A stretch of 64,000 nt of DNA from Cryptomeria japonica (lineage: Eukaryota > Streptophyta > Pinopsida > Cupressales > Cupressaceae), in the NCBI RefSeq assembly GCF_030272615.1, contig NC_081414.1:826488896-826552895 (forward strand). Reading direction: 5' to 3'. The translations under genes and the position numbers were made by a program. This document shows, piece by piece, positions 50,620-62,527 of this stretch (position 1 is its first letter; every line of letters begins with the position of its first letter). The notes beneath the pieces were generated by a model. The model did no database searches. It was not told the origin of the DNA and saw only the letters and a program-made list of their open reading frames with translations.

Positions 50620-50890
50620 GTAATGGAAATTCCTTCCTTCAGGACATAATTCCAGGAAAGGTGAAAAATTGACTAAGTGTTGGAAATTCCTTCCTTCATG
50701 ACAAAGTTCCTGAAAAACGTGAAAATTTGGCTAAGTGTTGGAATTTCCTTCACGACGGAATTCTTGGAAATGTGAAAATTTGGCTAAGTGTTGGAAATTC
50801 CTTCCTTAAGGACAGAATTCCAGGAAAGATAAAAATTTGGCTAAGTATTGGAAATTCTTTCCTTCGGGACAAAATTCCAAGCAAGGAAGA
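50620..50890. repeat. 53-58-bp tandem repeat, four to five units
   Basis: The phrase GGCTAAGTGTTGGAAATTCC or a variant recurs at 50671, 50729, 50782 and 50839. More degenerate copies of TTTGGCTAAGT extend upstream to about 49640. Confidence 0.85.
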
Positions 50891-51632
50891 AATACACCCA
50901 AGGATGAATTGAACATACAATTTCTAAGGCAAGGAAGGAATCAGGGATGAGCTGAACAAGAAATTTCCCCTCTAGGGAAAAATTTGAAAAATCCATGCTC
51001 GAGCATCAAATCACATCCAAATTTCAAAAGTTTTACAGATTTGGTTTCGTAGGAGAATTTTCTCTCTCTTGGACCGCGGAACCCTAATTTGGAAATTTTC
51101 CTAAAAAATAGGAAATGTGTAGAATTGATAAAAAACCTTCTCTGAGCAAGGAAAGTTGAAGAGACTTCAAGAAAATTCTTCCTGAATCAAATTTTCCCTC
51201 TCCAACAATTTCAGATGTGTAAGAGCGGATATACGACGGCGGGGTCGACTTGCATGGCGAGGATCTATTAAACACGTGGCAATAGAGTGGCGCATTCATT
51301 ACCAAAATATTTGACCAAATGGCGACCCGGTCATTGCATGATGAATTTATGGCAGATTCCTTTTGCATGCAGTCGCCGCATGTGGAAATGATGGATCATT
51401 TATGACATAGTGGGGTGATTTTTGCATGGATGAATATTCAATGCATGTTGGGAAAATTTGAAGGAGGTGGTGCATTTAATGCACAATGGATGCTATTTTG
51501 GGTACTTTTGAATTAATTGTATATGGGCATGATGGGTTATTAATTGGAGATTCCCACCTTGTTGCATCATGTGTGGAGAATCTTTTGGGCAAACCCTAAT
51601 TAGTGTTTTGCATGTAGCCAGGGCTTGAAGCC

Positions 51633-51640
51633 TATATAAG
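51633..51640 (+). promoter_or_regulatory. TATA box candidate in the giant LTR
   Basis: TATATAAG in a GC-richer context shortly before a C-run and an AG-rich leader; placed about 2.6 kb into the 3.4-kb repeat, where a U3/R border could lie. Confidence 0.4.
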
Positions 51641-52463
51641 GGGTGACCCCCCCTCATTTGTAAAGGAGGGAGCTTTGTATGAAATTTTTGCGACAAGTTT
51701 TTTTGAGAAAATAATAGTGAAACATTGTTCTCTGATGGTGTCCACTTCAATTATTTTTTCAAAACTTGCATGGTTTCACCTTCCTCACTTAGATTATAAA
51801 TAGTAAAGTTCTTTGATTTCAATGGAGAATGTAATGGTGTTTGATGAATTTCCATGGTTCATACTTTTTGCATCTTGCTGATTGTAAGTTGCAGTGTAAA
51901 GTTAGTCTGAGCCCCCTAAATTTGTGCTAAGTTTGATTGTGGATAGTCGTTTGGATTGTGCCATTTTTGGGTATTCAAATGTACTTTCTCGATTTGAAAA
52001 TCCTCTAGCATCCCCAGAAGATTGCACTAGTTCTTGCGGAGTTGTAGTTGATCTTGGTGAAGCAGAGCTTGGTTTATTTGGAATTTGTCCACCAAAGCAC
52101 TATTCATTGTTATCACTGCCCTTAGGAGTAGATTTAGATCCTTCTAAACCCTTTTCCCCTTTACTTTCAATTCATTTTAGTTCATTCGAAGCAGCAACAT
52201 CGCAAAATTTCCATATCCGATGATGGAGTTCCAGCCACAACAAAGAAGTGAAAGAATGATGCAAACGTAAGGCCCCTTGGATTACCAGCAAACACATCAG
52301 CCAACTGAGTCACGTCCACGCATTGAAGGAACCTTGGAGTTGATTATTTGAACTTCTTGCAATCTTAGCATACAATCGCACTTTGATCAAGAGAGAGTGA
52401 AGTGACCATTAGGCAACTTTATTCTGTGTTTGACGTTGTCATAAAAAACACGTCAACAACACC

Positions 52464-53884
52464 GACCAGCAGAACTAAAACTATTTAAATTTGATCGCAG
52501 AAAAGTGACATTTCTAAATTGAATTTTGTAATTATGTAAAATGATCAATTGTAGAAATATTAATGAAATTTATGTTTGTTATTTTAATATTTTTTAGGAA
52601 AAAAATTGATATTTTTTAAATAATTTCAAAGACAGATTTTTCATTGTTGAAAAATGTTGAAAATCAGGGGTTCTAGTTGGCGCCACACAAGAAAATGAAA
52701 ATGGACTTATTTCTTTCTAATTTTTTTTTCCAAGTAGAGAATATATATATGTAGTGTTAAATAATTTTTAAAATTTTTTTTTGATATATATTTTTCTCAT
52801 TAGAATATTTTGAACTCCAACATAGCTAAATTTGATAGTTTTTGGTCAGCCCCACCTCTTGACTAGTAAATTTATCATTAGCCAAAAACAAAAAATACCC
52901 TTTTCAAGAAGATTCTCTCATCTAGTGAAAATTTATTTTTAATTTTATTCAATATTTATTTTTTAATTTCGAATCAACCTCTTTTTTTACTTTAAAAAGC
53001 TACTCACAATGTTTAATAAATAAAAAATATTCACAATTATCAAAATATTAAAAAAATTATATGACCAGATTCGTGACTTCGAGATTTGCAAAAGGGTATT
53101 TTTTGTTTTTTGAAAAAAAATCAAATTGATGAAAAATTAGCCAAAAGTCGAATTTGGCAAAAATGCACAAAAAGTGGCCTTTTTGGTGCCACATAGAAGG
53201 CCACATAGGATAGTTCAGCCAGTTCGGCTGAACTACCCTTAGTTTCAACATTTCAAAAAAAATGATTTTTTTTTTTATGGTGGCTTTTCAACTAAGGGAG
53301 TTCAACTGAACTCCTAGTGCCATTTTGGCACCACGCAACCGAGGAGTGGACTACCCTCCGTTGGCCCAAAGTGTGACATAAATCCATGCTTTTGCCCCTT
53401 TAAAGTCATCTATATTATAAAAATGCTAATGAAAAATACAAAAATATAAATATAAACCACAAAATGTGGGAAGTAGCAAAAAGGGATACAAGAAGATATA
53501 TAACCAATAAAGTTAGTGGAGATGGGCTAGTAGTTGTGTGAGGTCCAATTGTTGTAATAGTACTCGTGGTTATAATATTCAATCTTGCCACATATTTATA
53601 CTATACAATGTTAATTTAATTAGTTCACATGTAAATTAAAAAAAAAACAAATGTGGATCAAGATGGATTCATACTTGACCACATGAGAACCTATGAATGT
53701 TATATAAGGCATAAATACATTTGTTAACAAGTAAAATAAATGTATCAGAAAAACCCCAAAGCCAATCTATTACAACTTGCAATATAACCTTCACAAGAGA
53801 AAATTAGAAAGCTTATTTCACCAATAGATGAATTGTATTAGGATGAGATGTTAAATTGTGTACATGATCCTTTCTTATAATGAA
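52464..53884. other. AT-rich spacer with foldback sequences, no gene
   Basis: Two inverted repeats stand out. An arm CAAAAAATACCCTTTTC-type at about 52875-52898 pairs with GCAAAAGGGTATTTTTTG at 53086-53105. A short perfect hairpin, AGTTCAGCC/GGCTGAACT, lies near 53210-53235. They could be MITE remnants. Nothing else is recognised. Confidence 0.45.
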
Positions 53885-56800
53885 AAAGGTAGAAATTAGG
53901 AAAACACATGATATGGACGTGTGTCTGTATGAATCTTATATGAGAGTAGGTAGAATCCAACTATCGACAACTACTAACACAAATTATTAAATGCAAAGTA
54001 AACATTAATAAATAATATTCACCTAAATATCTAATGTTGGCTGCCTAAGTAGAATTAAGTGTAGGTAAATAGATAAATCCATATTTACTCCACCCCCCAT
54101 TAAAAGCAACATAGGGAGAAGATTATTACGCAATATGAGCAAGATGCAATTTTGGTTCCAGCTACAAAACCATGTTAGGTACCCATGTACAATGCAAGTG
54201 CAATACAATGAATTGAAGTCTCTCATAAATGGAGAAAGGGAGAAAACCACATGGGAGAAAACTCATCTCCAAAAGAGAGAAATAAAAAAAACAAGATGGT
54301 GCATGGATGACTCAATCATACCCCCAAGGACTACATACGTCATGTATACGCAATCAATTATCCTCCCATGGGAGGGAAAAAGAGAGACATAATATCCCTC
54401 GATAATGAAGAAGCTCCAATGTTGATGAAGTATAACTAAAAACAAAATATGATCCAATGCCTACAAGAAACACATCTCCCCTTGGAAAGAAAAAAGTCCA
54501 CCAAATGATGTAGCGACTCCAAATCTGATTGGGTGAAGAAGGAAGGAAGTCTCAAAATAGTGGCATCTAAAAACTGAGTAAGAGTCTTCAAGCTTGAATA
54601 AGGCACCACATAATCATGATCAAATCAACCAACAAATATGACCAATAAAGTGAAGGAGGAAACTCGTCTATGTCAATCTCTAAAGACAATGTAGATGTAT
54701 CAACAACCATGTTGAAACTTTCATCAAAGAGGAGACCAATCCCTTCAAGTATGTCTCTCAAATTTGCAAGATAAGACTCCAAAAACAAGTCTAAAATATA
54801 TTTGCTAGATACTCATTCCATGAAGCAAGATTTGGAACACTATTATCAACCTATTGAAGAGTGGAACCCAAATCTAAAGAAGATGGAGAAAGAGGAATAA
54901 GAAGCTCAACACTAGTCTCAAGAACACAAAGATTCAAAAGACCAAATTTCTCTTGATAAGTATGGTTCATGAATATTAGTTGAAGGAACATCATCATCAA
55001 GAAAAAAAATGAGAAAAAAAATAGAAGTGAGATGCTTGATCCACTACTCCTATAGAAATAATATATCTAGTCTCCATATCTCTATTGTATACATGATTAG
55101 GAGTGAACTAAACTATCTTACCTTGTGCACCATGAGTAATTTGATAAACCAAAAGGAGATTAGTGTTCAAGGAGTGTACACAAAGAACACCATTAAATGA
55201 TCCCTCACCCATACCAATAGAAACTTTCCCACAAATAATCATATATGTATTGTTACCCATCAAAATGTTAGGTGAACTACAAGGCTCAAAAGAAGAGAAC
55301 ATATCTAAAGAAGAGGCCATATGATGGGATGCACCTGAATCTAGAAGCCATCTCCAATTTTCAAGAATAGTGGAGGCCAAGAGTTCTTTAAATTTCATCC
55401 CATTTACAAATCCTATGTTCACTAACTATGTAGATGAAGATATTGCTGATTGAGAATCAAAAGAAGAATGAGACACTGATAAGGGCAGTGGAATGTTGTT
55501 CTTCTCAAGGTGTGTAGGCTCATTAATCTTCTTAGTATAATACCTATGCTCATCATGTCCTGATCTCTTGCAATAAGCACATTTCATCTTCTTCTTTTGT
55601 GATGATCCCTCTTTAGAAGAGGTCTTAAAATCAAGAGTATTATGGGAAGGAGAATCACTAGCTCTCTCATTAGACTTAGAATCCCTATTCTATTTCTTGT
55701 CCTTGTCACTTGAAGCTTTTGGATACAGATCTTTCACAAGAAATGCTTGATACCTCAAAGGTGTCAATGTGCCCATTTATACCAACTTTTCTTGTTCCCT
55801 TGTGAGTTGAGCACCAAAACCATCAAGAGAAGGCATTTTGTGTGCACTATCAAGAACATTCATAGTAGTATAAAATGCAAAAAAAAATGTGGAATGATTA
55901 GGTTCTAGATTAGAGAGAATAGATAAATCAATTGTTCATCATCTTTTGTAACCTTTCATTTAGGCAACTGCACAATATGAGAGAATTAATCTTGGTGAAG
56001 AGAGAATTAGTCTTGGTGAAGAGAGAATTAAGCTTGGTGAAGATATTATCAAAACGTCTAGGATCATGACTCATTATTTCATTCTGCAATCAAAATTTCC
56101 TCAATTTATCTGGCTTACCAAAGAGACTCTCTAAGGTAGTCCAAATATCATTGGGACTTTTACAAGACACATTATGATATCTCAATTCAGGAGAAATGGA
56201 CATAATGAGAGTAGCAATCTAACTTGATCTATTTGATCAAACCATTTTCTCTTTTCTATAGCACCCATGGGTTTTGGATCTTGGCCAAATATTATTCGCT
56301 TCAAATGCAATTTCAACAACAAAATCTCCATATCAAATTTACATTTATGATAATGATATAGAGTTAGAAGCTCTACTTTAGGCAAATACACAATGAAACA
56401 AGAGAATGCAACAAGTTTTCCCTCACAATGTAATCAATCAACCCTTTTGTTCACAAGAATGGAGCAAAAGTAATATTGAACTTCAATGGATTAAAAACAA
56501 CATCAAACAACAATATATCTAAAAATTACCTCAACCACCACAAAGTTGATGAAAAGATATTTATGTCGATATTTGGTTTGCAAAAACTGGCCTCCATTTA
56601 TAAAAGATGCAAAATTGAAAAAAGGCCTCTAAATAACACTTTCCAAGCACCAGGGGGCTAATATCTGGTGGCTCACATGACCAAAAGATTGTGTAGGGGT
56701 GAGAAAATGAGTCCTCTGAGAGAAGAGCGAGAGCATGATAAGGTGATAAGTGGTCTAAGCCACGTAAGCTCAAAGTAACAAAGCTTCCACATATATGCAT

Positions 56801-57790
56801 GTCAAAGAGCTTATGAGAGCACTCTTAATAGCCTTATTGAGTCCAAGCTTTATAAACTACTAAGCACTACATTGCATGATGAATATGGAATTAAGATCCT
56901 AGTGCAATGTTCAAACCGACAAACGAACCCACCTCCAAGTACATGTACATAACAAGTGGCTTAAATCAGACACACTAAGCTTTGACTTCTAGACTTAAAA
57001 ATGTTAAACACTCACAATTGATACTGGACTTAATATGTTGCTTAGTATATATGATTTAAAACTGGCCTGTAGAGAAGGGAAAAACCCTAAAAACATGAAT
57101 TATCTGGCCGAGAATTTAGAAATGCCAAACTCTTAAATCTAACCTCCAATAATCGTCACATTGGAGGAAACCTTAAGTGATGTAAATGACAACCACAATA
57201 TCCCAAGCCAAAAAAAGTACAATGCGATCAGTAAAAACTGCACCAAGTACATTTTTGCCAATATACAACTTCAATTTGATATCGCAGGTCCAAAAAAGTC
57301 AGCTTACCAAACGATGACAATGATATCGAACTTGCTCGATGAGAATGAAGTTGCAATACCTCATACAATACAAAGAATGCCTTTGTCAAGTTCCACAATA
57401 TCGCATTCTAAACAAAAACTAACGTGAGCCAATGATTAACACAGCCTGTTGAGAATAGTATGATGGTTTGGTAGATGCTGAATGAAATCAATCACCGCAA
57501 ATAAAGAAGGAAATTCACAACTGATAAAGAAGGTATGCTCAAGCCACAGACAAGTAGTATATCGACTGTGGGTCAATGCAATATAATGCAACAAACTACC
57601 AATCCTATCAACAACAAAAAAGATCAACTGCCTTTAATACGTATGAGAAAGTAGGAGAACACACGATATGGATATGTGTCTCAATCTTATGTGAGAGTAG
57701 GACAACTACCAAAACAAATTATTTAAGGTAAACATTAATAAATAATATTCATCTAAATATCTAATAATGGCGTCTTAACCCTCCTAGTGA
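53885..57790 (-). mobile_element. Strongly eroded Copia gag-protease remnant between short direct repeats
   Basis: On the minus strand a gag C-terminal zinc-knuckle region (near 55560-55600) precedes a protease region with WLLDSGASHHM (near 55330), the Copia order. RT and integrase were not found. About 150 bases at 53885-54050 are repeated in the same orientation at 57645-57785 (shared CATTAATAAATAATATTCA and TCTAAATATCTAAT), which may be LTR remains. Many breaks; old. Confidence 0.55.
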
Positions 57791-59639
57791 TGTAGAATCA
57801 AATTGTTGTCTAAGATGGGTGGGTGGCTTTGGATCTTCATGATAAGCACTCTAAGTAGGTTAGGACTCTCCTCTTCAATCTCTAATTCAAGTACCTATAC
57901 TTAGTGATATATTGGAAATGAGATCCTTGAGGCCTATGGATGCAAACTAAGATCTCAAATCTCCATAGCATATCATTGGAACAAGAATAGGTTCAACTGC
58001 TATTCTGATAGGAGAGTGGGACACTTGGGTTTATGTTCCTTTGTTGCAAAGGACTTGAGATTATGAAGTGTGTGTTAATGAACTTAGCTAAATGATAGAA
58101 AAATATGACTTTTAGCAATAACAATATGTTACAAAATTAAAAACCATTTCAGTAGCTTAGATATGGAAACATGATACAAAAAAACACCTATAGCTACAAT
58201 CTGAAGTTGAAAGTGCAAGATTGGTGTGTTGGGTTTCCTAGTCCTGGAGGTGTCCAAAGAAATAGGAAGTATACTAAATGTAGTTAGGAGGTCCTATAAG
58301 CATGTCTCCCATGAATCCAATTCAAAAGTTTCAAACAATTGTGTTGGGTGTCCTAGTCTTGGTATTTATGCCTTTTCAAAATTGGGATTGTTTGCCATTA
58401 TCTATTTTGCTTGTCTATAACACTTTATTACCAGATCTGAACTTGCACACATGAAAATGGGGAAGAATGGTTGTGTTGTACATGGGCTTCTATAAGTCAA
58501 ACCCCATGTTGATGTCCCAGACTCTATAATAGAGTTATGATGATATAAACTAGAGCTTGTCCTCAATAGGAAAAAAGATAAACAACAATTGCTATTGAAA
58601 TGAAATGATTATACCTTAGGTATGAAAACCTCTCATGGAGTTTCACATAAAGGTAGTGATTTAATGCTCTTTAGACAAGTCTTGCAAGTGTTGATGTAGT
58701 AACATAGCAATAAAACATAATCAACATAAAACATTACTTGAATGTAGGGCGTTGTAGCTTACTACTCAATATGTTGAATACTCATATATGAAATGCTTGC
58801 TTGATCACACTTGAATTGTGAGTTAAACCTTATTAATGGTAGAAGGTGTGCTTTATATAGGATTCACAAGATACTTTTGATAAATGGGTAACATAAAATG
58901 GCCAAGTATAAAAATCAAGATTAAATTCGAATTATGAAGACTGACACTGGCAATGACAATAATTTAAGGAATTTTTTACAAGGCAGGTGTGTTGGGTGCT
59001 CAAGTCCCACCAAAATAGGGCCTCCAAAAGGGAATCATGAATGCCAGGGTTTGTGATGCTAGATCTAGTCCTAATTTAAATATTTGATGATAATTAAATT
59101 GTATGATTAATAATTAAATTATAAGATAGGATAGGGCCCAAATAGGCTTAAAATGATTAAGGAGAAAAAATAATAAAGTATGGGCCCCAATGGAGTATGA
59201 AAATGTGAAGGGATAAAATTTACAACACTACATTTAGCCCCCACTTTAGCGAGAGTATGAACTTATGCTCATAGTTGTGGAAAATTGGAGAAAGGATCTA
59301 AGAGAAAGACATACAAGGGATAATATGAGACCAAGTTGAGAGAAGCAAGGCCCCAATCTTAGGATCCTATCGGTTCACACAAGAAAATCCAAAGAAGGAT
59401 ACACAAAATAAAGAAAATACAAGACAAGACAAAGAAAAATAAAAGGCAAACATGGCAAACAAAAGGACACAAAAGGTGTTAGTACCAAAAAAAAGGCTAC
59501 AAGTCAAGTCAACTAGTTTAAGATACCACCACATCAAGACTATCTCAATCACTAATATCATTATTAGAATGCTATTACAAAAGAATATGTGAAATTATAG
59601 AAAAAGGCAAGATCACACACCAATTTTTTAGAAGATAAG
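57791..59639. other. No gene recognised
   Basis: AT-rich. The phrase GTGTTGGGT..CCTAGTC recurs near 58227, 58340 and (weaker) 58988. A stretch at 59220-59280 (ACATTTAGCCCCCACTTTAG) looks like the leader of a retroelement LTR, but no boundary could be set. Confidence 0.4.
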
Positions 59640-60130
59640 AGAGGAGGGTCCATGGTCCAACAACTAGCAAGTTGTGTTATGCTAGGGGTCCATAGAAAAT
59701 CCATGGATTTTTTGGCCAATAAGTTGTGTTATGTTGGGTGATTCATGCGTGAGACATAAATTCTAATAGCCAACAAGTTGCATTATGTTGGGTGATCCAT
59801 GTCAGGCATGGATTCCAATTAAAAAAAGGTGCATTATGTTGTGTGATTTGTGTATTTCAACAAAATAATCATACTAGCAAGCCTCGCTATACTAGAAGAT
59901 TAATTCCTCAAAAAGCATAACAACATCAATTATCATGCTAACAAGTTGTGGTATTTTAGATGACCAATGCCTTAAGAAGCTTAAAATGTTTAATCCAAGG
60001 ATAAAGCTATAAATTTGTGCTATGCTAGATGATCAAGATGAGTCATATGGATGCCACTAGCTAGTAATTTGTGTTATGATAGGTGATCCATTGATCATCA
60101 ATGCTTTAGGGATCAAACTACCAAGTCACA
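59640..60130. repeat. Degenerate tandem repeat on AACAAGTTGTGTTATG...GGTGATCCATG
   Basis: About seven diverged units spaced roughly 55-80 bases, each with a (C/A)AAGTTG(T/C)(G/A)TTATG-like word followed by GGTGAT(C)CAT. Not coding. Confidence 0.65.
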
Positions 60131-60349
60131 TTATACTAGATTATCACAATAAAGGTTATATGCTACAAAAGTTGCTAGAGATAGATAGATAAACATGCCT
60201 CAAGGGGTGTTATGCAAAACAAAACTACCACTTAAGGGGTACATCAATGAACCAAATAATAAATAAGGAGGTGTCTATGCCCCCCATTAAGATATCAAAA
60301 TATTATCATGTTGATACCTTAAGGAAGGTAGAGATCCATGATATCAAGG

Positions 60350-60880
60350 TTAAACACCTTCATTACCAAAGAGACATCCTTAACAAATTTCATGTGTCCA
60401 AGCTACGAAGAAGATCCTTATAAAGGATACAAATATTCAAGCAAGGAAGAGATTATTGTAAAGGAAGAATATTGCAACAAGAGTAAAGGGATCCTTATCA
60501 AGGATACATAACTATAAGAAAGGCAAAGAGGGAGGGAGAGATATTTGTCTAAGGATATGTACCTTCATAAAGAAATGAGATCTTAAAAGAAAGATAATAT
60601 CTTTAACACTAAAAGGGGAAGTAGATCCTTACTAGGAATACACACCTTCCCAAGAGCTAAGAGAGGGGATTCTTGATGAAGGATGCATTCTTTCAACACT
60701 AAGGAGAGATTATCATAAAAGATATACAATTTCAAGCAAGGAAGAGGTCCTAAACAAGGATACAAACCTCCAAACAAGGAGGATAACCTAATGAAGTACA
60801 CACAATTCTATGCAAGGGGATATTTATAAAAGATACATCTCAACAAAGAGAAATTGGATCCTTATTAAGGTGACATGGCT
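60350..60880. repeat. Degenerate tandem repeat on GGATCCTTATCAAGGATACA...CAAGCAAGGAAGAG
   Basis: Roughly ten diverged units of about 50 bases. Each contains a short inverted pair (ATCCTTA...AAGGAT) and a CAAGCAAGGAAGAG-like word. Not coding. Confidence 0.65.
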
Positions 60881-61963
60881 TTAAGCTATCAATTCCCCCT
60901 AGTGTATAGACAAGAGTAATTACATATTAGGCTATTATGTTTCTACCCAAGTGTACATGATTGCACATGAAATAGTACCTTTATGAATGAAAATTAGCCC
61001 ACAAAAGGTAAGCTACAGATGTCACATAGTGAGGAGAAACATGATAGACAAAAATGATATCCAAGTATATTGGTATGTGCACCAAGTTGTGGTACCAAAA
61101 GGGGGTCTTAAGATGCCACATTTTTTTCTGAAATCAACAAAGTCTAAACTTCAACGACAAATTGAAGATAGTTACACTCCAAATTTGAAGATGCAACAAG
61201 AACAAGAGTCAGAGTGCTTCAAGTCTACTTTCTAAACTACTAATTTTTTTTGAAAATGGTGGAGATTAAGGGCTTCAAAAAGGGGGGCCACAAAAAGTGG
61301 TCTTGTTTTTATGCAAAAAACATAACATAGCATTTGTTGTGGCCCCCCTAAAATGTTAACTTTTTTTTTTTGAATTTTTAAAATCGCTTTGGTGAGAAAT
61401 TAACTAACACCTTGTAGTTTATGCCAGAATTTTCAGCTAATTTTTTAATGGGTATTTGATTTTTTACTAATTTTTGAAGTGGACACATCCTGAAAAACAG
61501 AAATTTGAGCATGCTCCCACCTAAAATCATTGAAACCAAATCAAAAATCAAATTTTTTTTTAAAATTTTTTTGTAGAATGGACTCTAGTTTCTAAAAATG
61601 TAATTTTTTTCAAAATCTGATGAACGTGTAAAAATCTAGACCCAAAATAGTGCATGTTGGTTTTTGACAAAAAACGGACACACTAACAAAAGAAATTATA
61701 GATGAAAGACTTAATGAAATAAAAATTTGAAATAAATTACATTTTTGGATAGCTAAGAGGGAGCTCAATTTTACCATCGTATTTTTTTTTAACTTCATTG
61801 AAACACGTGCAAACCTGATGGAGAGCACGACCAAAAATATGTCAAAATTTTCAATGTTTTGACAAAAACACATTTCTAGCCTGAAATGGTCGTCGTCCAA
61901 ACCTTTGGGTTGGATGCCCAAGGCAAATCCAAACCATAGGTTTGGTGTTTCCCAAAGCGGGCC

Positions 61964-62115
61964 ATTTGGCGCTCGCCAAATATGGCGAGTGCCCTATTTG
62001 GCGTGCACCAAATATAATGCTCGCCCTATTTGACGTGCGCCAAATGTGATGAATGGATATTCCATTTGGCGCATGCCAAATGTGGTCCATATTCCACATT
62101 TGGCACGCGCCAAAT
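61964..62115. repeat. Cluster of 18-bp palindromes with TTTGGCGC half-sites
   Basis: Five copies of ATTTGGCNNNNGCCAAAT-like palindromes: 61964-61981, 61996-62013, 62028-62045, 62064-62081, 62098-62115; a sixth is at 62351-62368. Some halves read TTTGGCGC, which fits the published E2F site TTTSSCGC; binding is inference. Confidence 0.85.
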
Positions 62116-62468
62116 AAGGACGAAGAGGGAGATAGCTTGAGGGATAGCAGAATAAGGGAATTGTGAGAGCTAGAAAGGGGAGGGACAAAGAAGAGTATGT
62201 ATCTATAAGAATTAAGAGCCCAAGAAGAGGTAAGGGGAGAGAGAGAATATGAGATCTAGTTGATAGAGAGAGATGGAACTACGAGGGAAGGGAGATAAAG
62301 AAGGGAGAGGTGAGATGGGGGTTTCTATGTACACATTTGGCACTCTCCCTATTTGGCACGCGCCAAATGTGGAATAGATACAAAATCTTCTTTGTCCCTC
62401 CCCTCTCTAGCTCTCACAATTCCCTTATTCTCCTATCCCTCGAGCTATCTCCCTCTTCATCCTTACAC
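62116..62468. repeat. Inverted repeat with purine- and pyrimidine-rich arms
   Basis: Left arm 62116-62205 and right arm 62385-62468 are reverse complements at about 90% by eye (shared GGGAATTGTGAGAGCTAGA, 19 bases). The palindromes at 62098 and 62351 border the arms. Confidence 0.85.
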
Positions 62469-62527
62469 CCATCTAATTCCCTCTCTCACCTCTTTCCCTC
62501 AGTTTTTTCCTCACTCCCTCCTCTCTC

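Larger units (their letters stand above)
49054..52458. mobile_element. Probable solo giant LTR, about 3.4 kb
   Basis: Starts TGTTGTGACGTTTTCACAC and ends CACGTCAACA (TG...CA ends with inverted TGTTG/CAACA). Flanks GCACC (49049-49053) and ACACC (52459-52463) match at four of five bases, as an old target duplication would. Inside are tandem repeats of about 84 and 57 bp and a promoter-like TATATAAG at 51633 in the plus direction. No coding sequence, primer site or purine tract is attached, hence solo. An alternative is a non-LTR-derived repeat. Confidence 0.55.

Noticed and set aside
57161-57427. An 88-codon plus-strand frame
   Set aside because: No recognised domain, no splice or promoter context, in AT-rich DNA where frames of this length occur by chance.
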